In this document: piece by piece, positions 1-9,172 of the stretch | Layout: each line of letters begins with the position of its first letter | Numbering within the stretch: position 1 is the first letter of the stretch | DNA from: Holtermannia corniformis | Lineage: Eukaryota > Basidiomycota > Tremellomycetes > Holtermanniales | Length of the DNA stretch: 48,155 bases | Assembly: GCA_001599935.1 (NCBI GenBank) | Contig: BCIJ01000007.1 | Location: 365,589-413,743, forward strand | Reading direction: 5' to 3' | The notes under the pieces: generated by a model | Databases searched by the model: none | Seen by the model: only the letters and a program-made list of their open reading frames with translations | Told to the model about the DNA's origin: nothing | Translations under genes and position numbers: made by a program

Positions 1-1710
1 CAACGTACGTCCCTTCGGCGCGCGCACGGCTTTGTACGACTGACACGTTGAGCAGTCGGCACCTTTGAAGCCGTCGGTCCGGATCTCGTCGTACGAGTAT
101 CGAAGCAAGCCACGCTTGGCCAGTTCGATGAGGCGGTGCACGCCTATGTGCCCTAGGCGCCGGTGTTCGAGCTCAAGCTTCGAAACTTGCGCAACATGGT
201 ACGCCGCATGCCCGTCCCTGACGGCATCGGCGTGAAGGAACCGATCCAACATCGTAAGTTGAATCTTCCCTTCTCCTTTCGCGAGGTGCCCTCCGCGAGC
301 ATCCGCGTACATCGCCCAGCCTTTGCTGAGCATGGCGGTGGCCGAGAGCAAGTTGTTGGACGCCTTTGGTGCAAAGTAGACTGGACTGACGGTCACAGTC
401 TTGCCGCTGCCTTCAAGGCGCAGCTCGGTTTCGCCCACGCCAATCGCGTCGATCTGGGTGCCGTCCTCGGCCACGTTGAAGCGTACAAGTTGATCAAGAT
501 GACGGTATCGATTGATCAAGCTCCGATCGGGCNATACCGAGGCCGTACAGGCCGAATCGACGAGCCAGGTGTCGGTGGGGATGGGNGGTGTCGAGTGTTG
601 ACTCGCGGAGGGTGGTACGTCGGTCCTTCTTGCCATCTGCGCGTACTCGTTGATCGAGTCGGCTGAATCGTAGCTCAGGAGCTTGGCGTCTTCTCCTCTC
701 TCCTTCTCCCTCTTCGGCTGCCTACAATCTCGCGCGTAATGCCCAGCTTTACCGCAGTTGTAGCAGCCGTCGTCCCTGCCCTCGCCTCGACTCCCTTCGC
801 CTCTACTCCCTCGCGCCGGTCTGCCNCTCCCNCGACTTCCTCGCGATCTTGCGTCCTTCTTGACGGTGTTGTCGCTGGCGGCGTTGGCGGGTCTTGAGGT
901 ACGCCCGTTGTCGTCGTCTCGGCGATCCTTTCGCCCTCCCTTCGGCTTGCTGACGAACATAGCCACCTCCTGCCTCGCCGTCTCCCTCGCGATGATCTCC
1001 TCGTTCCAGAGTTTGTTCATCGTCGCCACCCACTGTCCCTCCGCCTCCAGTCGCCTCTCTTGCTTGAAGTTTTGCTTCCAAAGCGTAAACTCGGCGCCGA
1101 GCGTGTCCACGAATGTTTGGACGCGAGTGCCGACCTCAAGGATCGAGTCGAGTCCGGCCGCCTTCGCCTGCGAGATCAAGCCGTTGAAACGAATGATGTG
1201 GGATCGCATGTCGGTGGGTGCCGTGGACGTCAAGACCAAAGTTGCCAGCTGACGTTTGATCTTGTTTCGGACGTTGTCGGTGCCAATCGGGTGGATCTTT
1301 TCAAGATACTCCCACTGCTCCCGGGTGCTGGCCAAGTCTTCGACGTCGGTTCGAAGATACTCGGCGATGGTGAGCAGGATGACGGCTCCCTTGGCTTCTT
1401 GGCGATTGAATTCCCTGAATTCTTTGGATTCGGCGTCGCTCAGCCCCGCCGGGACGATGGATGTCGCGCGCGCGAATGCGAGCCTCAGGCTCTCATTCGC
1501 CGCTGCGTCACCTGGCTCAATTCCAAAGAGCCTTGGCGGGATCCCTGGCCTTTGCACGAGCCCAAGCACGACACCGTCGGCTTGCTCGGAGCGGAGGTAC
1601 GCTAGCACGGCGCTGCGCCATGCAGAGTAGTTGTCAATGCCAGTGAGGACGGGTATCTTTGAGATAAAGGTACTTCCCACGCCCTTGGCTGTGCCCGCGT
1701 TGTCGGACAT
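1..1710 (-). CDS. Gag-Pol polyprotein, N-terminal 570 codons, partial
   Basis: Reading the minus strand from the ATG at 1710 gives 570 codons with no certain stop before the window edge. The four Ns break simple ORF calling. One of them (base 533) makes a TNG codon that would be a stop only if it is TAG. Residues 1-300 look like a copia-type Gag, including a YSAWRSAVLAYL segment. A basic, Gly/Arg-rich stretch precedes a CCHC zinc knuckle (Cys316, Cys319, His324, Cys329; CYNCGKAGHYARDC). The protease motif is WLVDSACT, with catalytic Asp at about 385. The H516/H521/C553/C556 pattern is the GAG-pre-integrase zinc-binding domain. It would make the capsid-like particle and replication enzymes of the retrotransposon. 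The protease triplet reads DSA instead of the commoner DSG. The ORF looks recently intact, but completeness cannot be judged here. Confidence 0.87.
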   Translation of the reverse strand, partial: MSDNAGTAKGVGSTFISKIPVLTGIDNYSAWRSAVLAYLRSEQADGVVLGLVQRPGIPPRLFGIEPGDAAANESLRLAFARATSIVPAGLSDAESKEFREFNRQEAKGAVILLTIAEYLRTDVEDLASTREQWEYLEKIHPIGTDNVRNKIKRQLATLVLTSTAPTDMRSHIIRFNGLISQAKAAGLDSILEVGTRVQTFVDTLGAEFTLWKQNFKQERRLEAEGQWVATMNKLWNEEIIARETARQEVAMFVSKPKGGRKDRRDDDNGRTSRPANAASDNTVKKDARSRGSXGXGRPARGSRGEGSRGEGRDDGCYNCGKAGHYARDCRQPKREKERGEDAKLLSYDSADSINEYAQMARRTDVPPSASQHSTXPIPTDTWLVDSACTASVXPDRSLINRYRHLDQLVRFNVAEDGTQIDAIGVGETELRLEGSGKTVTVSPVYFAPKASNNLLSATAMLSKGWAMYADARGGHLAKGEGKIQLTMLDRFLHADAVRDGHAAYHVAQVSKLELEHRRLGHIGVHRLIELAKRGLLRYSYDEIRTDGFKGADCSTCQSYKAVRAPKGRTL

Positions 1711-1763
1711 GATGGTAGCTGACGATGACTCTTGGTTGACGGTGCTTCTTGATACTTGCTAGC

Positions 1764-1789
1764 TCGGTAGAGCGACAGACTCTTAATCT
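1764..1789 (-). other. Probable primer-binding site for a half tRNA-Lys(CUU)
   Basis: On the plus strand these 26 bases read like the D-arm to anticodon-arm part of a lysine tRNA: GGTAGAGC, then an ACAGA/TCT stem around a CTCTTAA loop. Acceptor stem and T-arm are absent, and the D-loop to the left is broken, so this is not a tRNA gene. The site lies between the gag ATG and the LTR, where a primer site belongs, and its orientation would prime minus-strand DNA towards the LTR. Drosophila copia is known to use the 5' half of initiator tRNA cut near nucleotide 39. The match here ends at the same place of the anticodon stem. Confidence 0.6.
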
Positions 1790-1796
1790 ATTAGAT

Positions 1797-2060
1797 TGGG
1801 GAAGAACCGTGATGCATCTCGCTCGCTACGGCTCTACTTTGTAGGCTTCGCCTACGGCTCGCACGCCACCCTGACTGTCTCGCCGGATGCAGTATCATCT
1901 GCATCCTCGCCGGATGCGTCGCATCCTCGGCGCCTTGCCTACATCCTCTGCGCGCCAGACTTGTCTTGGCTACATCCGCGCCGGATGTAGTGTTCGCCAG
2001 ATGCGGCGTCGCCCGCCGCGTCGTCCGCCCTGATGGCTGGCTGAGTGGCGTAATCCAACA
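1797..2060 (-). repeat. Probable 5' LTR (264 bp, TG...CCAACA)
   Basis: This stretch begins with TG seven bases after the tRNA-like primer site and ends in CCAACA, a typical LTR terminus. It contains a cluster of short perfect hairpins: GTAGGC/GCCTAC at 1841-1855, GGATGCAG/CTGCATCC at 1885-1906, GGATGCG/CGCATCC at 1912-1926 and CTACATCCG/CGGATGTAG at 1970-1990. The second LTR lies outside the window, so the ends could not be confirmed by comparison. Confidence 0.4.
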
Positions 2061-2368
2061 TAAACTACTTGTTGGGCAGATATGGTCTGGCGTGAAGCTG
2101 GCCCAGCCGTCCAGGTTCCCATTGCCTGCCAATTCAGACACGGTGCATCACAACGAGCGACGGTAGATACTGTAGCCGCCGAGCTCGTGCACAGACTGCT
2201 TCGCGACAAAATTCCTCATCGACGCGCTGATCTCTTGGTTCTGCCCGGAATCCAGCTTGACGTAGTTGATCCGCCAGCCAGATTGTCCCAACTCATTACT
2301 GCAGCCATGCATGGTTGCCAAGTGGGAGGGATCGAGACGACGTGGGCATCTTTCTCAAGAGGGATACA
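2061..2368. other. Spacer without recognised gene
   Basis: I see no supported coding region here. The sequence lies between the presumed LTR end and the 3' end of the first small-protein gene, so it may hold that gene's 3' UTR. Confidence 0.4.
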
Positions 2369-2833
2369 TCAGGGCTGCGCAGGGCCTTCGCGACACAAAG
2401 GGGGTGGACCAAGGGGTGCATCAAGGGGTGGACCAAGGGGGCCGTGCTCGATAGCTTCCTCAGTTAACGTCGACCATCTCGCATCGACTTCCGACGTCAC
2501 GTTGAACTGGACATACTGCTCTATGGCCGTGCGAACGTGCTCTTGCTCTCTGGGCTCGAGGCGGTCCCATGCAGATTGAGACGCACCGGATTGGACGACG
2601 GACGTGATAGAGGCCGGTTGAGGGGTGGAAGCGAAATGGATCGAGCCGGTCGAACTGACATCGAGGTGAGTCTTGGCTTCGTCCTTGACGGTGACGGCCA
2701 CGTCCTTGACGGTAAAAGCGAGGTCGGCCGGCGACAGTTTGTACGTGCTCACGAGATCGCTCGCGTACGCAATCCTAGCTGTGGAAAAGTCTGGTCTGCA
2801 CCGAGAAACGCTGGGAAGCTCGGCTACAGGCAT
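2369..2833 (-). CDS. Small protein of unknown function, family 1 copy A
   Basis: This 154-residue ORF is a member of a local family. Residues from about 50 on carry KTHLDVSSTGSIHF, then an IT/VVQ strand, then SAWDRLEPREQEHV followed by an amphipathic helix. The same order appears in the copy at 5370-5756 (KTPLHLRSSGSIQI ... GPWDRLSEAERSAL). The first 35 residues have no counterpart in that copy, so the true start or an upstream exon is uncertain. The Pro-rich C-terminus (about residues 132-154) is encoded by a 12-bp tandem repeat absent from the other copies, and may be a readthrough extension or the result of an unrecognised splice. No signal peptide or catalytic motif is visible. The function is unknown. 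Confidence 0.5.
   Translation of the reverse strand: MPVAELPSVSRCRPDFSTARIAYASDLVSTYKLSPADLAFTVKDVAVTVKDEAKTHLDVSSTGSIHFASTPQPASITSVVQSGASQSAWDRLEPREQEHVRTAIEQYVQFNVTSEVDARWSTLTEEAIEHGPLGPPLDAPLGPPPLCREGPAQP
2399..2441. repeat. 12-bp tandem repeat
   Basis: About three and a half copies of an AAGGGGTGGACC / AAGGGGTGCATC unit lie within the 3' end of family 1 copy A. Twelve is a multiple of three, so unit gain or loss keeps the frame. In the protein it produces repeats of the type LGPPLDAP. Confidence 0.7.
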
Positions 2834-2860
2834 GGCTGTCTTGACTACAGGCAGAGAAGC

Positions 2861-3128
2861 TCAAGTGCTGGCTGATAGCGGAGGCGATGCATCCTCAAAG
2901 GTGCACTCCGCTGTTGACACCGAAGGCCATCTGTCTAGAATCATCTTGAGTCCACGACACAGTCTCGCTGCGTCATACTGAGGCTGAAAGACTGCCAGGG
3001 CGACTCTCTGATGCGAGCCGCGAGCGTATCATACCGCCCTTGACTTTAACGATGCCAGGCCCCTTGAGGTCAAATGGCTGCTCCGAGCCTGGCAGTGTGA
3101 TTCTGGTCTCCTGCATTTCGTACCGCAT
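2861..3128 (-). CDS. Possible two-exon small gene, family 1 copy D
   Basis: An ATG at 3128 opens exon 1 (3128-3035). A 43-nt GT-AG intron (3034-2992) then leads to exon 2 (2991-2861), giving 74 residues in frame. Exon 1 contains QPFDLKGPGIVKVKG, which aligns with the TPLHLRSSGSIQI strand pair of the 5370-5756 copy. It lacks the WDRL and C-terminal helix block and ends only 27 bp before the start of copy A. It may be a remnant, or it could be upstream exons of copy A joined by a splice I cannot identify. The intron lacks the usual CTGAC branch site, which lowers my confidence. Confidence 0.3.
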
Positions 3129-3350
3129 TGATCCGGACGCGTTTCAGCTGTGCGATGTGGAGACATGCGGAGGTCGACACGAGTAGTCGAATGCTACGTC
3201 GGCGTGGTCCGAGGAGCAGAAGAGAGTCATGGCGAGTGCTTTTGGTCGAGTTGTCTCGGACGTTGCAGAAGAAGACGTGACAAAAGTGCATCTTTATCTG
3301 TGTCATTCTTTGGACGCGAAGGTGGAAATCTCTCATGCCTACAGACAGCA

Positions 3351-3755
3351 CTAGCCTGTCCTGACCTGCTGTCTTGCACTGCCATCCTGCGACTCAAATT
3401 TCGTCCTCGCTTGGCTTTCGACAAAGCCTCTAACGTCTTCTTTGATGGAGTCACGATCAGTCTGATTGGGGTATACGTGGTGCCAGTCGGGTCCGGCGCT
3501 GCTCGCGTAGATCATCACCCAGTCGACGGCGACATCGAGATGGCCTCCTGAACCCGACTTCAGAGACACCTTGCCTTCCGAGTTGAGCGTGCAGCTCTCA
3601 CGTCCAGGGTTCTTGACGAACACGTTTTTTAGCCAATAGCTTATCCCTTTAACGTCCATCGAGTTCGAAGCATTCTGCGAAGTGGACTGCATTGGGGTTT
3701 GGGATCCCCCGTTCCATCCGATTTGAGCGCTTTCGTACTTGCATGTTGGGGACAT
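3351..3755 (-). CDS. Small protein of unknown function, family 1 copy B
   Basis: This uninterrupted 134-residue ORF starts MSPTCKYES. Its core, SCTLNSEGKVSLKSGSGG, followed by a hydrophobic DVAVDWVMIYAS strand, a conserved DW and a C-terminal helix (DSIKEDVRGFVESQART), matches the order of elements in the copies at 2369-2833 and 5370-5756. There is no signal peptide or membrane segment. The alternation of short hydrophobic strands and Gly/Ser turns suggests a small beta-rich fold with a C-terminal helix. This is inference only, and I recognise no named family. Confidence 0.5.
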   Translation of the reverse strand: MSPTCKYESAQIGWNGGSQTPMQSTSQNASNSMDVKGISYWLKNVFVKNPGRESCTLNSEGKVSLKSGSGGHLDVAVDWVMIYASSAGPDWHHVYPNQTDRDSIKEDVRGFVESQARTKFESQDGSARQQVRTG

Positions 3756-5369
3756 GGTGGGAGTTTATGGGTGATACGGTTCTCCGGATGGCCCAGCGGA
3801 TCAGGAGAGGCCGAGCAAAGAAGGCACTTGCTCGGTCTCGCGCGATGAGATGGCCCGAGGGCCAAGATCAACCATGTCCGGCTTCGTTTGGTACCGAATC
3901 GAAGCAGGCTATTTGTTGTCTGTTCCCCGGGGTGGTCAATCAAAGAATGTCAAAGAACCTCGAGCGCAGATTGCGCTTTGCGTTCTGAATCGCGCGGTTT
4001 GCGCCCACAGAGTTTGCCAGACTGCAGCCGCTGCATAGCACACTCCTTCCATGAGCTATACTGCAGTATCGATTCTCGTTGATGCATACGCCTCAATCCT
4101 GTGGCTGAGGACTGGTGCTTCTTCCCACGCACGGTAGTGTGAGCCAGCCGCAGCCTCGGCGGCGGTCATACTCGACGTTTGCCTCCTGCTGCATCTCATC
4201 GCCAAGCTCCTGTCATCCGATGGGATGCTGGCGCGAGCACGGCGTCTTCTCAGGAGCTGGTCACACACGAAGACCGCTCTCAGACTCATTTGAAGGGGAT
4301 CCTGCGACGTTGGCCCATTCTTCGCGTGTCAAGCCGATATTTTTGCGCTCTGTGCTCCCGATCCATGACAGTAGTCGCGACGTGCGAGCCGAGCGAGTTC
4401 TGCCAGTGAGCAATCGTTTGTCACAAGGGTGGTTGTGCTAGCTCGGCAAGACGGTCGAGCGATCCTCCGCCGCAACGGCAGATCGAGACCCTGCGATGAG
4501 ACGTCCACGCGGATCAACGCGGCGAAGGCAAAAGCTCTGATCACCGTGACTCCATTCTTTGTACTGTACACAGCAAACAACTTAGAATTCATTCCGCAGG
4601 CGACATCTCGCTCAGCTGTTGGCGGTACTCCTACGGTTTCATGCGCTAGCGGCGAGCGATCCCGGCCATGCATCGCTACAAGTGCTCAATACGAATGTCA
4701 CACGCTTCTCAATGGTTGGCAAAGCCAGAGGCTCTTTTCGGGAACGGTATACAGGGAATTCCGAGCAGTGCAACAAGGGGAAGGCAATGGCGGACCCTGG
4801 GCTAAAGGTTGCCTTGCATACCGAAGTGAGCTTGAACCGCACAGGCCAGTGTGGCTCTACCGAGCTGTACTCTGCCGGCACGCGCGATACCATTGCATTC
4901 TGCAAGTCAAGCAAGCCCACTCGCGCTACTCGCGTCAAGCTTTTGCCACAATGGCGCGTGCGTAGTAATGACCAAAGGCAGCTTGCGCTTCGCTCTTCGT
5001 GCGCCCATGCATTTGAATCTAAATGCTTCATCGTTGATCGTCAGTCAGGAGGGTCTAGTGATCGGCCGCCTCGATATCGCCTAGAAAGACCAGGACAGAC
5101 AGCTAGCTGAACTCACTGGACCGCTGCATCGCTACCGAGGCTGGGCTACTGAGCACAGTGGGGATCTTGGCTTTTGGCCTGAATGGCGGCGTTCGACGTA
5201 GTACAAGGGACGACTGCGAAGGCGCGTGACAACGGAAGTGTGCTTCGAACGCTGTGGCGAGTTGACGTTCCTGGTGCTGCGGCTTGCTTGGCGAGAACTG
5301 TGGCTCTGACTGCTTCACGACTGTCATACGGTGTCGGCACTAGATGCCATACGACTAGTAAAGCAATTC
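3756..5369. other. 1.6-kb gene-poor stretch
   Basis: No ORF here has both convincing composition and recognisable similarity. Longer frames on both strands (for example about 4619-5110 plus and 4639-5031 minus) overlap each other and show no motif. Given the related genes on both sides, decayed members of family 1 may be buried here, but I could not align any. Confidence 0.4.
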
Positions 5370-5756
5370 CTAAGGTGCGCTCCCGACCTCTTGGTTTTGC
5401 GGTCCGAAGGCAGACTGGGCGCACTCGTGCACCTCAGTCTTGAGCAGCTCTGTCAAGGCGGAGCGCTCAGCCTCGGAAAGGCGGTCCCACGGGCCGTCAT
5501 GATCCTGGACAACGTGCTTTACGATGGTAATGTCGACCGGCCGACCGAGCCTCGAGCCTCCCGGACGGATCTGAATCGACCCAGACGAGCGGAGGTGCAA
5601 TGGCGTCTTCGCGGTCTTGTTTACAGAGCAGTACAGATCAAAGGGCATGTCTTGCGTCTGTGTCTCACTGTCTCTTAGCTGGTCAATGATGTAGGGGACC
5701 TCGTCCTGTCCGTCCCACTTTACGCCGTTCACCGAGAGCTCCCACTTGTCACTCAT
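5370..5756 (-). CDS. Small protein of unknown function, family 1 copy C
   Basis: This 128-residue ORF starts MSDKWELSVNGVKW. It is the best-formed member of the local family: an N-terminal strand region, then VNKTAKTPLHLRSSGSIQI, a Gly-rich turn, a DITIV strand, PWDRLSEAERSALTELL and a C-terminal helix. An upstream in-frame ATG at 5807 exists, but the MSDKW start aligns better with copy B (MSPTCKYES). All family members are on the minus strand in tandem, which points to local duplication followed by strong divergence. Cytosolic or nuclear location is likely because no targeting signal is seen. The function is unknown. Confidence 0.6.
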   Translation of the reverse strand: MSDKWELSVNGVKWDGQDEVPYIIDQLRDSETQTQDMPFDLYCSVNKTAKTPLHLRSSGSIQIRPGGSRLGRPVDITIVKHVVQDHDGPWDRLSEAERSALTELLKTEVHECAQSAFGPQNQEVGSAP

Positions 5757-6168
5757 GGTAGCTATATGTGAGAAGCGGGTTGGACACCACTGCTTATATG
5801 AGCCCAAGCTTCACTCCTTTCAAGTCCGCAATTTGCTGGAAGGCGGGTCATATGTACACTCGATCTGAACACCCAAATCGTCTTGGCCATCAGCGATCCG
5901 TTCGCTACCTCTTCCCCATGACGTCTGTGCAAGGCAACGGCGTACTCTTCCCGCCTACGACATGCTCGATTGCATCCGCTCTGGATCACCTGCGCCGGGG
6001 TATCAAGCTTAATCGAGCGATCGGGCCGCGGTCTGACGGCGGTGGCGGCGTGGGGCACAGCTATCGCCGGACGTGGCTGCCGGCACTGCTTCCCGCAAAT
6101 TGTCCAGTGCTAATGAGACGATGAGGTGGGACGATGCGAGCCGGGTGTCACGCGCAGACGCTCAAGGC

Positions 6169-6174
6169 TATAAA
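6169..6174 (+). promoter_or_regulatory. TATA box of ferritin-like gene
   Basis: TATAAA lies 33 bp upstream of the ATG at 6208. It implies a very short 5' leader, and matches the spacing at the family 2 genes near 45 kb. Confidence 0.5.
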
Positions 6175-6207
6175 CTGTCCCGATGTCGTCGTCCGATTCC
6201 CACCATC

Positions 6208-7360
6208 ATGAAGTTCTCCCTCGCTCTGCTCGCTACCTCTGTCGCTCTCGTGGCCGCCACTCCGGTGCGCATCCACCCGCTCAAGCGCCAGAGCAATGGA
6301 ACCGCCCCGACGGATACCCAAGTGTTGCAGTACGCCCTCACGCTTGAGAACCTCGAGGCCACCTTCTAGTAGGTCCATCCATCGCATCGAACGCGCTGAC
6401 ACTGCAGCCGCCAAGCGCTCGCCAATTTCTCCGAGCAGGCTTTCGCCGATGCCGGTTTCCAGCCGTGGGTCCGCCACAGGATCGAGCAGATCGCTGCACA
6501 CGAACAAACGCACGTCAACCTGCTGAGCGCTGCGCTCGGTAACAGCACTGTCAAAGCATGCGAGTACTCGTTCCCGTACACCGACGTCAAGAGCTACATC
6601 GGCCTCGCGGCGGCTGTTGAAAACCTCGGCGTGTCGGCGTACATTGGCGCAGCCCAGTACATCACCGACCCTCAGTACTTGACGATTGCTGGGACGATCC
6701 TGAGCGTCGAGGCAAGGCACCAAGGCTTCCTCCAGGCGCCGGTCCTCGGTGGTCCAGCTTGGACGTGAGTAGTCAGACCCGCGGGTGTGGCTGACAACTG
6801 CAGTGGTCCTTTCGACACGCCCCTCGGACTCGACATGGTGTACACGATCGCGTCACAGACTATCACCTCGTGTCCTGATTCGAATGCCGTGGGTATAGAG
6901 AACGCCCTAGGGGGTTGCTAATACCATCAGGTTTTACCCGTCAAGGCTGCACCCGCTCTTTCGTCTGGTGGCTCACCCATCTTTGCCGGCATGCCCGGTC
7001 AGACCGTTCAGCTCGCTTTTGAAGGCCAAGACAGCGCTCCCGACGGTGTACAGGCATTGATCATTAGTGCGTGACCTGTCGGCATCAGCTCGTGGTTGAC
7101 CAGTATAGACGGCCTCGCATCGACCATGGTCCCGTACATGAGTGGCTCCGTGACCCTCCCAGACGGTATTCAGGGCTACTCGTACATCCTACTCACCACG
7201 GCCAGCGACATGGCATCCGTCGCCTGTGAGTCTGCTCCTGTCCTGCCGCACACCACTGACCGTTTCAGCGGACAACACGATCGCCGGTCCTGCCATCATC
7301 GACTGCCCGTTCTCCAGCACGGATGCCAACCCCGGGTTCATGAACCCGTACAACGCCTGA
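6208..7360 (+). CDS. Secreted ferritin-like domain protein (Ferritin_2/Rds1 type)
   Basis: Six exons (6208-6368, 6408-6764, 6804-6888, 6931-7066, 7109-7225, 7269-7360) give 315 residues. Residues 1-18 are a signal peptide ending VAATP, followed by HPLKR, a likely Kex2 processing site. The ferritin-like four-helix domain follows, with helix motifs LQYALTLENLEATFYRQAL, RIEQIAAHEQTHVNLL and a later SVEARHQGF. These supply the Glu and His residues expected of a metal site. The C-terminal third is beta-rich and Ser/Thr-rich. Fungal relatives such as Rds1 are stress- or starvation-induced secreted proteins whose biochemical activity is not established. A strong TATA box suggests regulated, high expression. 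Intron positions restore a continuous domain, so the model is well supported. Confidence 0.85.
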
Positions 7361-7419
7361 GCGAGTCAAGAAAAGATATTGTATAATATTGAGAAAGTGA
7401 AAGTGAATGCAGTCCATGC

Positions 7420-8983
7420 TCAGTGTCTATGCCTGCGTTCTCTCTCCGTGTCCCTTCGGTCGCGCTCAGAGTCTCTTCGCTTGTCCCGTTCGCGATCACC
7501 GTCTCTTCGCCCGTCTCGCTCACGATCACTGTCCCGCCGCCTGTCCCGATCGCGGCTCCGGCTACGCTCCCTTCGATCCTTGCGCACCGGACTGCGGCTA
7601 CGATCCCGGGAGCGACTCTTGTCAACATCAAACACCATGCCGTAGCCACCATCCCGACCGGCAACGGGTCCCGTCTCGTTGCGGTACCGTGTCGCCGCTT
7701 GCAGTCCATCTCGGCCGCCGTAGCCTCCTCCGCCACCCCCACCGCGACCGCCGCGGCCTCCACGACCTCCCCCAGTTCTCTCGGCGTTGAAGCGCTTGGA
7801 CGAGAACTGGCCGCCAATCTTGGATACGGATTGTGAACTGCAAGGTCAGCTCTCCACAGGCCACGACGAGCTACGCACAAGTCGACCCAGATCCGACGAT
7901 CGTCTACCAAGACGTTTTGCATCTTGAAGTACGCCTGGGACCGTCAGCCCTGCGAGACCACCCTCGCGCCACGGACCTGCTCGGCCGCCGACTGCTCGTC
8001 AAACTCGATGAACGCATACTGCAAGCTATCGCCCGTCTTCTTGTCTCTGAGGATCTCACAGCTCAGAATCTTGCCAAAGCGTGAAAAGATCAACTCGAGG
8101 TCTTCGTCCTGCGTGACCGGGTTCAACTTGCACACGAACAGGATGTTCTCTGGCGGCCGGACGTTGGCAAACGGGAGATCGCCAATCATCTCGAGGGTGA
8201 GGGCTGACGCTGACGCGGCGTGAGCTCGGCGTTCGGCCTCGGCTTCTTCTTCAGTGACGCGGGCTGCGCGCTCGAGCGGGTCTTCGTCTTCGCTGACGCG
8301 GACGATCGAGTCGGGGGGTCGAAGGGGAGAGTCGGGGACTGGGATCAAGTTGTCTGGATCGGGAAATGGATCCTCTACAAGCGTCAGCGGGAGCGCACGG
8401 CAGCCTAGCACGCACCCAAGATCTCAATATGCCGAATCCTGATATCACGCAGCGGCCGCCCGTCCTTGTCCAGAAACGCTTCATTGATCTTGTCAAGCGT
8501 GTCCTCGCCCTCGACGACGCGACCAAACACGGCGTGCTTGCCGTCCAAATACTCGATATTCTCCCCGAGTGTCACGAAGAACTGGGAGCCGCACCCGGCC
8601 GGCGTCGACTGCGAGACAGCCATCGAGAGTGTACCCTTTGCCTCGTGCTTGAGCTTTGTGCGCTGCTGCAGCTCGGGCGCAAAGTACCGCGGTGGGGGAG
8701 GGGCAGATGACCGTGACTGAGCGTGCAGGTACGACTCGAGCGATTCACCGCCTGTGCCCGTCGCGGTCGGATCGCCAGTCTGCGCGATAAAGTCCTTGGA
8801 CACTGTGATGCTTTAGCGCAGCGCCTGGGTAGCGATGAATCCAGACGGACCGTTGAAGAACGCATGCAGGTTGTAGTACTTGATCTTGCACAGCTTGAGA
8901 AAGTTGGCGCATGTCCTAGGGCACTTTTCGACCTCGAGATCGATGACGAGGTCGCCTAGCGACGTCTCGATCAGTACCGACAT
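7420..8983 (-). CDS. Cyclophilin-RRM peptidyl-prolyl isomerase (PPIL4/Cyp6 type)
   Basis: Exons 8983-8851, 8802-8416, 8374-7977, 7934-7879 and 7837-7420 encode 463 residues. Residues 1-165 are a cyclophilin domain starting [20 protein letters not shown], with [20 protein letters not shown] and [15 protein letters not shown]. An acidic linker leads to an RRM ([18 protein letters not shown] ... YAFIEFDE). Then come a [12 protein letters not shown] motif, a Gly-rich segment and an Arg/Ser/Asp tail like that of splicing factors. PPIL4/Cyp6 proteins are nuclear and act with transcription and spliceosome machinery. Splitting the RRM from the isomerase is not needed, because all junctions keep frame. 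The gene is convergent with the ferritin-like gene, 59 bp apart, and divergent from the next gene, 189 bp apart. Confidence 0.92.
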
Positions 8984-9172
8984 TGGACTTGACCGGAGAG
9001 AGGTGAGGACGCTGCAAAGCAACAAGGCGATCGTGGAGAACGGTCGCAGTGTTATTTGGGGGGCTGCCACGATAGGCGTACAAGTAGGCTTCTCTGTTAG
9101 GCGCGCGGGTGGCGCGGAATCCTATGCACGTCCTTTCGGCCTCCTCATTCCCACAACCATCTCAACATACTA

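Larger units (their letters stand above)
1..2060 (-). mobile_element. Ty1/copia-type LTR retrotransposon, 5' part
   Basis: The element reads on the minus strand. Its parts, in element order, are a probable 5' LTR, a primer-binding site matching half of a lysine tRNA, and a gag-pol frame that runs off the left edge. Reverse transcriptase and RNase H, and the 3' LTR, would lie outside the window. A zinc knuckle followed by protease and then an integrase zinc-binding domain is the copia (Pseudoviridae) order, in which integrase precedes RT. All four ambiguous bases that I see in the window (533, 586, 826, 832) fall inside this element, which fits a consensus built from several similar copies. 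The outer boundary at 2060 is an inference from the TG...CA termini. Confidence 0.85.

Noticed and set aside
1760..1790. A split or intron-bearing tRNA-Lys gene
   Set aside because: No acceptor stem, T-arm or box B follows, and the D-loop is too short. It fits a retroelement primer site instead.
7420..7638. A separate Arg/Ser/Asp-rich small protein
   Set aside because: It joins in frame as the C-terminal tail of the cyclophilin-RRM gene.
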